Shown: piece by piece, positions 34,439 through 43,728 of the stretch
How positions within the stretch are numbered: the first letter of the stretch is position 1
Layout of the letters: every line of letters begins with the position of its first letter
DNA from: AP-15 sp963737145
Lineage (GTDB): Bacteria; Pseudomonadota; Alphaproteobacteria; ATCC43930; CGMCC-115725
Direction of reading: 5' to 3'
NCBI GenBank assembly: GCA_963737145.1
Contig: CAVTRO010000005.1
Span: forward strand, 248,001 to 312,000
DNA: 64,000 nt
The notes under the pieces: generated by a model
The model's input: the letters and a program-made list of their open reading frames with translations, nothing else
Told to the model about the DNA's origin: nothing
The model's database searches: none
Position numbers and translations under genes: made by a program

Positions 34439-36366
34439 CGCAATCGACACTGCCGCGCCTGTTGCGGCGCAACGCCGAGCAAATGGCGGCGCGGCCGGCA
34501 ATCCGGGAAAAGAGCCACGGGATTTGGCAGACCTTTACCTGGGCGCATTATTGGGAGGAGGTGCGTAATTTCGCACTGGGCCTGGCCGCGCAGGGCTTTC
34601 GCCGCGGCGGTAAGCTCGCGGTAATCGGCGACAACCGGCCCAGCCTCTACTGGGCGCAGCTGGCGGCCCAATGCCTCGGCGGCACCGCGGTGCCGATGTA
34701 CCAGGATTCGATCGCCAGCGAGCTGGTCTTTGTGCTGAACCACGCCGAGGTTTCGGTCGTCGTCGCCGAGGACCAGGAGCAGGTCGACAAGATCCTGTCA
34801 TTGCGCTCGGAGCTGCCGCATCTCGAGCTTGTCGTCTATGACGATCCGAAGGGGCTGCGGCACTACAACGTGGCCGGCCTCAAATCCTTCGCCGAGATGC
34901 AGTCGACCGGCCGGCAGTTCGGCGCGGCGAACCCGGGATACCTCGAGGCCGAGATCGATAAGGGCGACCCGGATGATCTGGCGCTCCTCACCTACACGTC
35001 GGGGACGACCGGCCGCCCAAAAGGCGTGATGCTGTCGCACGCCAATCTGCTGAGCTCGGCGCAGGGCTTTATTGCTGCGGAGGACATCCGCGCCACCGAC
35101 GATCTCTTGTGCTATCTACCGATGGCGTGGATCGGCAACTCGCTGTTCTCGCTGGTGCTCACCCTGCTCGTCGGGTTCACCTGTAATTGCCCGGAGCGGC
35201 CGCAGACCGTGCAGCGCGATCTGCGCGAGCTCGGCCCGACGATCGCCATCGCGCCGCCGCGAATCTGGGAGAACATGCTGACCCAGCTGCGGGTCAGGGC
35301 GGCGGATTCGACGCCGCTGAAGCGTCGCCTCTTCGAATTGTTCCGCGGGCTCGCCGAGCGGGCAGAGCAGCGGAAAGGGGAAGGCGAGCAACCCTCGCTG
35401 CTCTCTTGGCTGAGCCTTGGGCTGGGCGAGGTGCTGGTCTACGGCCCGGTGCGCGACCAGCTGGGCTTGCGGCGGGCACGCTGGGTCTATACCGGCGGCG
35501 CGCCGCTCGGTCCCGACACCTTCCGGTTCTTTCGCGCGTTCGGGGTCAACATCAAGCAGGTGTGGGGATCGACCGAGCTTGCCGGTCTCGCCTCGTTGCA
35601 ACCCGACGGCGAGGCGGACCCGGACACCGTCGGTCGGGTCGTACCGGGTTCCGACGTGCGGATTGCCGAGGACGGCGAGGTGCTGATCCGCTCGGCCGCG
35701 GTGTTCAAGGGCTATTACAAGCAGCCGGACGCGACCCGCGAGACGATGACTGAGGACGGTTGGCTGCGCAGCGGCGATTCCGGCTTTGTCGACCGACGCG
35801 GCCATCTCGTCATCGTCGACCGCGCCAAGGATGTCGGCAAGCTCTCCGACGGCACGCCGTTCGCGCCGCAATTCGTCGAAAACAAGCTCAAATTCAGCCC
35901 GTTCATCGCCGAAGCGGTGGCTTTTGGCGATCACCGCCCATTTGTCGCGGCGATCGTCGCGATCGATCTGACCACGGTCGGGAACTGGGCGGAGCGGCGC
36001 AACCTCGCCTATACCTCGTTCCAGGATTTGAGCGCCAAGCCCGAGGTGCGGCGCCTGATCGCCGCGGAGATCGCCGAGGTCAACGCCTCTTTGCCGGCAG
36101 CCGCGCGCCTGCGGCGCTTTGTGCTGCTCAACAAGGAATTCGACGCCGACGACAACGAGATCACGCGCACGCGCAAGATCCGACGCCGCTTTGTTGCCGA
36201 GAAATACGCCGCCATCGTCGACGCCTTCTACAGCGGCGAGTCGGAGGTCGAGATCACCACCGAGATCACCTACGAGGACGGCCGCAAAGCGACGCTGACC
36301 TCGACGGTCGTGATCGAAGACGTCCTCGAACCCGCGGAGCCGGCCCGGGAACCGGTCTATGCCTGA
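34435..36366 (+). CDS. Long-chain acyl-CoA synthetase (AMP-forming)
   Basis: 643 aa, membrane-associated long-chain type. YTSGTTGRPKGVMLS, WGSTELAGL, GWLRSGDSGFVD and RAKDVGKLSDGTPFAPQFVENKLK are clear. The C-terminus carries an extension VEITTEITYEDGRKATLTS not seen in FadD. Start ATG 34435 overlaps the livG stop (ATGA). Coupling with the ABC transporter suggests vectorial activation of the imported acid to its CoA ester. Confidence 0.93.
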   Translation: MTQSTLPRLLRRNAEQMAARPAIREKSHGIWQTFTWAHYWEEVRNFALGLAAQGFRRGGKLAVIGDNRPSLYWAQLAAQCLGGTAVPMYQDSIASELVFVLNHAEVSVVVAEDQEQVDKILSLRSELPHLELVVYDDPKGLRHYNVAGLKSFAEMQSTGRQFGAANPGYLEAEIDKGDPDDLALLTYTSGTTGRPKGVMLSHANLLSSAQGFIAAEDIRATDDLLCYLPMAWIGNSLFSLVLTLLVGFTCNCPERPQTVQRDLRELGPTIAIAPPRIWENMLTQLRVRAADSTPLKRRLFELFRGLAERAEQRKGEGEQPSLLSWLSLGLGEVLVYGPVRDQLGLRRARWVYTGGAPLGPDTFRFFRAFGVNIKQVWGSTELAGLASLQPDGEADPDTVGRVVPGSDVRIAEDGEVLIRSAAVFKGYYKQPDATRETMTEDGWLRSGDSGFVDRRGHLVIVDRAKDVGKLSDGTPFAPQFVENKLKFSPFIAEAVAFGDHRPFVAAIVAIDLTTVGNWAERRNLAYTSFQDLSAKPEVRRLIAAEIAEVNASLPAAARLRRFVLLNKEFDADDNEITRTRKIRRRFVAEKYAAIVDAFYSGESEVEITTEITYEDGRKATLTSTVVIEDVLEPAEPAREPVYA

Positions 36367-36389
36367 AGTAACAAAGGCTTGCACCGCCA

Positions 36390-36516
36390 TCGTGCGTGCT
36401 TCGAGACGCGCCCTTAGGGCGCTCCTCAGCATGAGGGATTTTTCAGACGGCAGTAAGAAGGACCTAATCCTGAGGAGGCCGCAACGCGGCCGTCTCGAAG
36501 GACGCGCTCGGCTGGT
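36390..36516. repeat. CTTCGAGACG ... CGTCTCGAAG inverted-repeat element, copy 1
   Basis: GCTTCGAGACGC at the left pairs with CGTCTCGAAGGACGC at the right; inside, CTCAGCATGAGG and ATCCTGAGGAGG form further stems. The 127-bp element separates the CoA ligase from livH. A second, diverged copy is at 43.57-43.68 kb. Similar elements are common in Bradyrhizobium-like genomes. Confidence 0.7.
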
Positions 36517-36536
36517 CCCATCACCTAAACCTGCTG

Positions 36537-37436
36537 ATGCCTGAGTTCGAATGGCAGTTTACGCTGGTCCTGCTGACCAACGGCGTGATGATCGGGCTGA
36601 TGTATGCGTTGATCGCGCTCGGCTTTGTGCTGATCTACAAGGCGACCGACGCGATCAATTTCGCGCAGGGCGAATTCGTCATGTTTGCCGGGTTCATCGC
36701 CGCGGGGGCAGCCGATCTCGCCGGCGCGCCATTCTGGGTCTCGGCGCTGCTCTCGGTCAGCGGCATGGTGGCACTGGGCTTCGGGCTCGAGCGCGTCGTG
36801 CTGCGTCCGCTGATTGGCCGGCCGATCATCGCGGTTGTCATGGCGACGATCGGGCTTGCCGCGGTGCTGCGGGGAGGCGCCGTGCTGGCGTTCGGCGCCG
36901 GGACAAGGGCGATCGAGATGCCGGTCAGCGACTCGCCGCTCTATCTCGGACCGCTCGCCCTGTCACAGGTCCAGCTCGTCGGCGCCACCGTCAGCATTGC
37001 TTTTCTCGCCACCTTCAGCTGGTTCTTCCTGAAGAGCCGGGTCGGCATTGCGATGCGGGCGGTGGCCGACAATCAGCAGGTTGCGATGGCGATGGGCATC
37101 AATGTCCAGCGCTACTTCGCGCTCGCCTGGGCGATGGCCGGAATCGTGTCCGCGCTGGGCGGCATCGTCTGGGGAGCGATGCTCGGGGTCGACAACCAGC
37201 TCGCCCTCGTCGGCCTCAAAGTCTTTCCGGTGGTGATCCTGGGCGGCCTCGATTCGATCATCGGCGCAGTGGTCGGCGGGCTGATCGTCGGCATCGTCGA
37301 AAACCTCGCCGCCGGCTATCTAGATCCCTATGTCGGCGGCGGCACCAAGGACTTCGCTCCTTACATCCTGATGATCGTCGCGCTGATGGTGCGGCCCGAG
37401 GGCATCTTCGGCCGGCGTCGGATCGAACGCGTGTGA
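36537..37436 (+). CDS. livH: Branched-chain amino acid-type ABC permease (LivH-like)
   Basis: 299-aa inner-membrane permease with about eight helices. NGVMIGLMYALIALGFVLIYKATDAINFAQGEF is near the start (typical first helix and INFAQGE loop), the cytoplasmic EAA-like loop GIAMRAVADNQQVAMAMGIN lies mid-protein, and the terminus is LMVRPEGIFGRR. Pairs with LivM. The 170-bp gap upstream is filled by a repeat element, but the orientation suggests one operon. Confidence 0.93.
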   Translation: MPEFEWQFTLVLLTNGVMIGLMYALIALGFVLIYKATDAINFAQGEFVMFAGFIAAGAADLAGAPFWVSALLSVSGMVALGFGLERVVLRPLIGRPIIAVVMATIGLAAVLRGGAVLAFGAGTRAIEMPVSDSPLYLGPLALSQVQLVGATVSIAFLATFSWFFLKSRVGIAMRAVADNQQVAMAMGINVQRYFALAWAMAGIVSALGGIVWGAMLGVDNQLALVGLKVFPVVILGGLDSIIGAVVGGLIVGIVENLAAGYLDPYVGGGTKDFAPYILMIVALMVRPEGIFGRRRIERV

Positions 37437-37440
37437 TGAA

Positions 37441-37577
37441 CCCTCACCCGCCTCGCTGCGCTCGGCACCCTCTCCCGCAATGCGGGAGAGGGGCGGCAAG
37501 GCGCACCGTCCTAAAAGCCCCTCTCCTGCACCGCGGGAGAGGGGGGACCCGGCCCGCAGGGCCGGGTGGGTGAGGGT
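37441..37577. repeat. CCTCTCCCGC/GCGGGAGAGG interspersed palindromes
   Basis: CACCCTCTCCCGC-AAT-GCGGGAGAGGGGC and CCCCTCTCCTGC-ACC-GCGGGAGAGGGG lie back to back with CCCTCACCC and GGGTGAGGG at the ends, between livH and livM. Related copies are at 41.84-41.98 kb and 53.5-53.58 kb. Confidence 0.75.
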
Positions 37578-37591
37578 GGGCAGGCGTAGCC

Positions 37592-38659
37592 ATGTTCCAC
37601 CGCGAATCCGGGGTGTTCAAGACCGGCTACGCCGCCGACATGGCGCTCTATCCGCTGCCGGTCGCCAAATGGGCGGTGGCGGCGTTCGCCGGACTGTTCA
37701 TCGCCATCGCGCCGCTGGCGTTCTCCGAATATTCTTTGTCGCTGCTCAATCTGTGCTTGGTCGCGATCGTCGGCGCGCTCGGTCTCAACATTCTCGTCGG
37801 CTATACTGGGCAAATCTCGATCGGGCACGGCGCCTTCATGTCGGTGGGCGCTTATACCGCCGCCAATCTGATCGTACGGCTTGGCCTGCCGTTCTGGATC
37901 ACGATCCCGGCCGGCGGGCTGATGGCTGCGCTGATCGGCATCGTGGTCGGCATCCCTTCACTGCGCATCAAGGGGATTTACCTGGCGATCGCGACCCTTG
38001 CCGCGCAGCTGATTATCGAGTGGACGATCAATCACGTGACCTGGATTTCGGGCGGCGTGCAGTCCTCGATCGAGATCCCGCGCCCGTCCGCCTTTGGTAT
38101 CCCGCTGACCTCGGAGGCCGAGATCTACGAGTTCCTGATGTTTTTTGCGGTGCTGGCGATCGTCGGCACCTTAAACCTGGTGCGCAGCCGCATCGGCCGC
38201 GCGTTCATTGCCGTGCGCGATCAGGACATTGCCGCCGAGATCATCGGAATCAACATCTTCCGTTACAAGCTCTACGCATTCGCGATCTCGTCCTTCTATG
38301 CCGGCGTGGCCGGGGTCTTGGAAAGCTATTATCTCGGGATTGCGAATTACGAGCAATTCCAGCTCGACGTCTCGATCGATTACTTGGCGATGGTGATCAT
38401 CGGCGGCCTCGGATCGGTGCTCGGGTCGATTTTCGGCGCCGTCTTCGTCACGCTGTTGCCCATCGCCACCCGCTGGGCATTGCAGTCATCCGGCGGCCTG
38501 ATCTTTTCAGAGGCTGATCTGGCGAATATAATCCCGAGCTTGCGGCTGGTGATCTTCGGCGGGCTGATCATCTTCTTTCTGGTCGTCGAGCCGGAGGGTT
38601 TGGCTCGGCTGTGGCGGAACATCCGCAATTACTTCCGTGTGTGGCCTTTTTCCTATTAA
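37592..38659 (+). CDS. livM: Branched-chain amino acid-type ABC permease (LivM-like)
   Basis: 355-aa permease. LCLVAIVGALGLNILVGYTGQISIGHGAFMSVGAY, the loop SRIGRAFIAVRDQDIAAEIIGIN and FVVIIGGLGS-like VIIGGLGSVLG are family hallmarks. Signals for about nine helices. A C-terminal tail RLWRNIRNYFRVWPFSY is typical of this CoA-ligase-linked subfamily. Livs H and M form the channel dimer. Confidence 0.93.
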   Translation: MFHRESGVFKTGYAADMALYPLPVAKWAVAAFAGLFIAIAPLAFSEYSLSLLNLCLVAIVGALGLNILVGYTGQISIGHGAFMSVGAYTAANLIVRLGLPFWITIPAGGLMAALIGIVVGIPSLRIKGIYLAIATLAAQLIIEWTINHVTWISGGVQSSIEIPRPSAFGIPLTSEAEIYEFLMFFAVLAIVGTLNLVRSRIGRAFIAVRDQDIAAEIIGINIFRYKLYAFAISSFYAGVAGVLESYYLGIANYEQFQLDVSIDYLAMVIIGGLGSVLGSIFGAVFVTLLPIATRWALQSSGGLIFSEADLANIIPSLRLVIFGGLIIFFLVVEPEGLARLWRNIRNYFRVWPFSY

Positions 38660-38687
38660 CTGGAGTGCAACAAAGGGAGGATCTTGA

Positions 38688-39942
38688 ATGACTAGCAAAT
38701 CGACGACACCGCTCGCACTCATCGTGGGCGCGGCGGCTGTGCTGGGCCTCGCCGGGACGGCGGCGGCCCAGGAGAAAAAAATCGTGATCGGCGTACAGTG
38801 CGATCGCACCGGCCCGACGCAGATCGTCGGCACGGTGCTGTGCCCGGCGATGCACGACTATTTCAACCTCGTCAATTCCAGCCACATGCTCGATGGTTAC
38901 ACGGTCGAGGCGCCGGAGATCGATACTGCGTACAAGGTGCCGCCGGCCATCGAAGCCTACGAGAGCCAAAAAAAAGAGGGTGCTGTCATCATGTCCGTCT
39001 ACGGCACGCCGCAGGCGCATGCGCTGAACGAGAGGATCGAGAAGGACGAGATCCCGTCGACAACGCCCGGCTTTGGCATCGCGGCATCGGCGGACGGCAA
39101 GAAATATCCTTATCTGTTTCCCATCGCCGCGAGTTATTTCTCGCAGGGCGCCGCTGCAATAGACTTCGTCAAGAACAAATTGGGAGGTAGCTTAAAGGGC
39201 AAGAAAATCGCCTACATGTACTATGACAATCCTGCCGGCAAGGAGCCGTTACCAGTTATCCAAGACCTGCAGAAGCAAGAAGGGTTCGAACTGCGGACCT
39301 TCGCGGTGCCGCCGCCGGGTGTCGAGATGGGGGCACAGATTCTCGACATCACGCAACGCTATCGGCCCGACTTCGTAATCTCGCACCTATTTGGCCGTTC
39401 GCCATCGGTGTCGATCAAGGAATTGAAACGCAACGGGTACCCATTGTCGAAAGTGCTCGGCCTCGTCTGGGCCTCGGCAGAAGGCGACATCTTAGCGGCC
39501 GGCGGTTGGGGGGTCGCCCAAGGGTACAACACGATGCAGTTTGCCGGCGCCGGCGACGATTACCCGGTGCGCCAGCAAATCAAGGAGATGTACAAGAAGG
39601 AGGGAAAGACGCCGCCTAAAGAAATGGACGACACGGTTTATTATAATCGTGGTTTGTTCCAGGCGGCAGTCCAGGTCGAGGCGCTCAAGAACGCGCTCAA
39701 ATTGACCAACGGCGAAGGCGCCGACCGGACCCGAAGTAAAAAAGGGCTTCGAAGAGATCCACGACTTCACACTCGGAGGTCTGGTCCCGCCGTTGCAGAT
39801 CACGCCGACCGACCACGAAGGGGGCGGATACGTGCGGATATTCCAGGTTAAGGGCGAGAAACTCGTCCCGGAGACGGACTGGTTCCGCGCCTATCGCGAT
39901 ATCGTGTGGGACCAGGTCAAGGCTGCGGAGAAGACGCAATAA
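38688..39942 (+). CDS. livK: ABC transporter substrate-binding protein (LivK-like, one frameshift)
   Basis: About 417 aa periplasmic binding protein with signal peptide (LALIVGAAAVLGLAGTAAAQ). VIGVQCDRTGPTQIVG opens the type I fold; AYMYYDNPAGKEPL and RPDFVISHLFGRSP follow. The frame breaks at 39714: omitting one G in GGCG gives LTNGKAPTGPEVKKGFEEI and the rest DFTLGGLVPPLQITPTDHEGG to the TAA at 39942. AGGGAGG SD upstream. Binds the imported substrate for LivHMGF. Confidence 0.93.
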
Positions 39943-39979
39943 CCGGGCCGCCCAACGCGGCATCTCCCGGATCGCCTGA

Positions 39980-40776
39980 ATGCTGGCGCTCAACAACATC
40001 GAGGTCGTCTATGACGGCGTCATTTTGGTGTTGAAGGGCGTCTCGCTCTTCGCCGAGCAGGGTCGCATCACGACCCTGCTCGGCGCCAATGGCGCCGGCA
40101 AGACCACGACATTGAAGGCGATCTCGGGCCTGTTGCGCAGCGAGCGCGGACAGGTGACCAAGGGTACGGTCGAACTCGACGGCGAGCGGCTCGACCGACT
40201 TCCGCCGCACGATGTCGTGAGCCGCGGCGTGACCCAGGTCTTCGAAGGCAGGCGCGTATTCGAGAACCTGACAGTCGAGGAAAATCTGATCGCCGGCGCG
40301 CACACACGCGGCGAATCCGCGGCCGTTCGGGCTGGCATCGACCGGGTCTATTTGATGCGTTCCCGGTACTCAAGGAACGCCGCCACAATCAGTCGGGTTA
40401 TCTCTCGGGCGGCGAGCAGCAGATGCTGGTGATCGGCCGGGCCTTGATGTCGGACCCGAAGGTGATCCTGCTCGACGAACCCTCCCTCGGCCTCGCGCCG
40501 CTGCTCGTTGAGGAGATTTTCGGCATTGTCCGCCGGCTGCGCGACGAGCGCAACCTGACCGTGCTGCTGGTCGAGCAGAACGCCGCGCTGGCCCTCGACA
40601 TCGCCGACCACGGTTACGTAATGGAGAACGGCCGCATCGTGCTCGAAGGTCCGGCCGATGCCTTGCGGCAGAATTCCGATATCAAGGAGTTCTATCTCGG
40701 GCTCAACGAGGTCGGCGCCCGCAAATCGTATCGCGACGTCAAGCACTACAAGCGGCGCAAGCGCTGGCTGTCGTGA
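39980..40776 (+). CDS. livF: Branched-chain amino acid-type ABC ATPase (LivF-like, one frameshift)
   Basis: About 265 aa. Walker A GANGAGKTT and Q-loop TQVFEGRRVF are in the first frame; the signature LSGGEQQM, Walker B VILLDEPSLGLAPL and VLLVEQNAALALD in the second. One missing base near 40360 splits them (DRVY ... FPVLKERRHNQSGYLSGGEQQ). The C-terminal KSYRDVKHYKRRKRWLS tail is characteristic of the CoA-ligase-linked liv systems. Last transporter gene of the operon. Confidence 0.92.
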
Positions 40777-40798
40777 GCTGGTGATGGAGAATCCTATA

Positions 40799-41799
40799 AT
40801 GCCGGCCCTTCCGCGCATTGCCGTTATCGGCACCGGCGGCACGATCTCCTCGCTCGGAGCGTCTAGCCTCGACGTGCTCGACTATCCCGATTTCGGGCAG
40901 AAGCTGACCTGCGAGGCTTTGCTCGACCGTTTTCCGGAGACCAGGCTCGTCGCCGACCCGATGCCGGTGACATTCCGCCAGGTCGGAAGCACCGACATCG
41001 GCCCCAAGGATTGGGTCGAGATCAGGTCGCTGATCCATCGCATCGCGCGCGACGAGCCTGCGCGTCGCCGGCTTCGTCATTCCGCACGGCACCGCGACAC
41101 TCGAGGAAACCGCGTTTTTCCTCAACCTGACCCTCGCCACGGCGCATCCCGTAGTGCTCGTCGGAGCGCAGCGGCCGGCCAGCGCGCTCGGCACGGATGC
41201 CGGGATGAACCTCGTCAACGCGTTGCGCGTCGCCGGCTCACCCGAGGCGCGAGGCAAGGGCGTTCTGGTGGTGCTCAACGACGAGATCCACGCGGCCCGC
41301 GACGTCGTCAAGACCTCGACCTACCGGGTGCAGACCTTCCGCTCGGTGGATTTCGGCGCGCTCGGCCATATCGACGGCGACGGCGTGCACTTCTATCGCA
41401 CCCCGTCGCGCGCCCACATGCCCGATACCCCCTTTGCGGGCCTCGACCTGACCGCGCTGCCGCGGGTCGACATTGTCTATTCTTATGCCGGCGCCGACGG
41501 GGCGCTGGTCGACGCCGCGGTCGCGGCCGGCGCGCGCGGCCTCGTCTCGGCCGGCTTTGCCCCGGGAAGCCCGACGCCCGAGCAGCGCGCCGCCTTCGAG
41601 CGCGCCGCCAAATCCGGGATTGTCGTCGTGCAATGCAGCCGTGCGACGGGCCGTGTCGCCCCGCGCCGACGGCTGCGCGAGAGCGGCATCGTCGCCGGCG
41701 AGGATTTCACCCCGCAGAAAGGCCCGCATATTGCTGATGCTCGCTCTGCTGGCGACCAACGACGTGGCTGAGATCCAGCGCGCGTTCCAAACCTATTAG
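40799..41799 (+). CDS. Asparaginase-family protein (two frameshifts)
   Basis: About 333 aa. N-terminal GTGGTISSLGASSLDVLDY carries the first catalytic Thr. After HRIARDEPA an extra base near 41063 shifts to GFVIPHGTATLEETAFFL, and a surplus A in AAA near 41720 shifts to ARILLMLALLATNDVAEIQ and the stop. The second motif reads HGTATLEE where type I/II asparaginases have HGTDTxEE, so the substrate-binding Asp is Ala. This subgroup may not use asparagine. Follows livF by 22 bp, so it may belong to the operon. Confidence 0.85.
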
Positions 41800-41837
41800 C
41801 TCCTCCCGATATTTTCGCAGAGTGCTGGAAGGCCGCG

Positions 41838-41975
41838 TCACCCTCACCCACCAAGCCCTCCGGACTTGGTCCCCCCTCTCCGCAATGCGATAGAGGAGTT
41901 TTCATGCCGGATGCGCATAGCCCCTCTCCTGCACTGCGGGAGAGGGTGGCGAGCGCAGCGAGACGGGTGAGGGTA
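41838..41975. repeat. Interspersed CCCTCTCC/GGAGAGGG palindromes
   Basis: CACCCTCACCCACC and GGGTGAGGGT at the ends enclose CCCCTCTCCGCAATGCGATAGAGGAG and CCCCTCTCCTGCACTGCGGG AGAGGG. Same family as at 37.44 kb. It fills the gap between the asparaginase-like gene and tgt. Confidence 0.7.
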
Positions 41976-41988
41976 AGCGGCGATAAAC

Positions 41989-43087
41989 ATGATCGGCTTC
42001 CAGGTTCTGGCGCGCGACGGCGCGGCGCGGCGCGGGCGGCTGATGACCGCGCACGGTGCAGTCGAAACGCCGGCATTCATGCCGGTCGGCACCGCCGGCA
42101 CGGTCAAGGCGATGACCCCGGAGGGGGTCGCGGCGACCGGCGCGCGGATCGTCCTCGGCAATACCTACCACCTGATGCTGCGCCCTGGCGCGGAGCGCGT
42201 CGCCGCGCTCGGCGGGCTGCACCGCTTTATGAATTGGCCATACGCGATCCTGACCGATTCCGGCGGTTTTCAAGTCATGTCATTGGCCGCCCGCCGGACC
42301 ATCGCCGAGACCGGCGTCACCTTTCGCTCGCATCTCGACGGCAGCCTCCACGAGCTGACGCCGGAACGGTCGATCGCAATCCAGCGTCTGCTCGGTGCCG
42401 ACATAACGATGGCGTTGGACGAGTGCACGCCGTATCCCTCGCCGCGCGAAGCAGTCGAGAGCTCGATGGAATTGTCGATGCGCTGGGCCGAACGCTCGCG
42501 CTGTGGCCTTTGTCGAACGGCCGGGCCATGGCATCTTCGGGATCATCCAGGGCGGGGTCCACCCGGATCTGCGCCAGCGCTCCGCCGCGAAACTGGTCGG
42601 CATCGGCTTTGATGGCTACGCGGTCGGGGGGCTGGCGATCGGCGAGGGGCAGGAGACGACCTTCGCGGTGCTCGACGCAACCGTGCCATCGCTGCCCGGG
42701 GATCGCCCGCGCTATCTGATGGGGGTCGGGAAACCCGCCGATCTGGTCGGCGCAGTGGCGCGCGGCATCGACATGTTCGACTGCGTATTGCCGACGCGCT
42801 CGGGACGCACCGCGCAAGCCTTTACCCGGCAAGGCGTCGTGAATTTGCGCAACGCCCGCCACGCCGACGACCCGGCGCCGCTCGACCCGGAATGCCCGTG
42901 CCCCGCTTGCACCGGTTACAGCCGCGCCTATCTCCACCATCTCAGCCGCGCCGGCGAGATCCTCGGGAGCATGCTGCTGACCGCGCACAATTTGCAATAC
43001 TATGGCGATCTGATGGCGGCGATGCGGGCGGCGATCGAGGCCGGAACATTCGCCGATTTTGCCGCCGGTTTCGAGAGCACCGAATGA
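41989..43087 (+). CDS. tgt: tRNA-guanine transglycosylase (one frameshift)
   Basis: About 366 aa. Exchanges guanine 34 of Asp, Asn, His and Tyr tRNAs for preQ1. GNTYHLMLRPG, ILTDSGGFQVMSL (nucleophile-region Asp), MALDECTPYP in the first frame; FGIIQGGVHPDLR, GGLAIGEGQE, DMFDCVLPTRSGR and zinc ligands CPCPACTGYSRAYLHHL in the second. One extra base at about 42497-42503 splits them. The stop overlaps the queF start (ATGA). Both halves are highly conserved, so the break is probably a sequencing error. Confidence 0.95.
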
Positions 43088-43530
43088 GCCTCACCCATCT
43101 CGGGCACCGCTCGGCCCTGCCGGAATCGCCCGATGAGGCGGTGCTCGAGACGGTGGCCAACCCGCATCCCGGGCTCCTCTATGCGGTGCGCTTCACCTGC
43201 CCCGAATTCACTTCGCTGTGCCCGGTGACCGGCCAGCCCGATTTCGCGCACCTCGTCATCGATTACGTGCCCGAGGCGACGATCCTCGAGAGCAAGTCGT
43301 TGAAGCTCTACCTCGGCGCGTTTCGCAACCACGGCGCCTTTCACGAGGATTGCACGCTGACGATCGCGCGCAAGCTGGTCGATACCCTGACCCCGATGTG
43401 GCTGCGGATCGGCGGCTATTGGTACCCGCGCGGCGGCATCCCGATCGACATTTTCTACCAGACCGGCGAGCCGCCCGCCGGGCTGTGGCTCCCCGATCCC
43501 GGCGTCGCTCCTTATCGCGGTCGGGGCTGA
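43084..43530 (+). CDS. queF: NADPH-dependent 7-cyano-7-deazaguanine reductase
   Basis: 148 aa, type I QueF. Reduces the nitrile preQ0 to the amine preQ1, the substrate of Tgt. Catalytic Cys46 in SLCPVTGQPDF with Asp53, the ESKSLKLYLGAFRNHGAFHED block, and GGYWYPRGGIPIDIF. Translationally coupled to tgt by ATGA overlap. Confidence 0.96.
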   Translation: MSLTHLGHRSALPESPDEAVLETVANPHPGLLYAVRFTCPEFTSLCPVTGQPDFAHLVIDYVPEATILESKSLKLYLGAFRNHGAFHEDCTLTIARKLVDTLTPMWLRIGGYWYPRGGIPIDIFYQTGEPPAGLWLPDPGVAPYRGRG

Positions 43531-43566
43531 TCGGCTGGGACAGAGGGCTGCGGGTGCGCCCCTGCT

Positions 43567-43680
43567 TGCTTCGAGACGGCCGCTTTCACGGCCTTCTCAG
43601 CATGAGGACATATCGGTAATGACATCAGAGAAAAAACCTCATCCTGAGGTGCCTCGCGAAGCGAGGCCTCGAAGGACGCA
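43567..43680. repeat. CTTCGAGACG-type inverted-repeat element, copy 2
   Basis: TGCTTCGAGACGGCCG ... TCTCAGCATGAGGA on the left, CATCCTGAGGTGCC ... GCGAGGCCTCGAAGGACGCA on the right. Matches the element at 36.39-36.52 kb in layout and outer bases. It lies between queF and queG. Confidence 0.7.
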
Positions 43681-43728
43681 CCATGCTGATCCGCGCCCGC
43701 GCCTTCCTTGCCGGAGCTCAGCGGCAGG

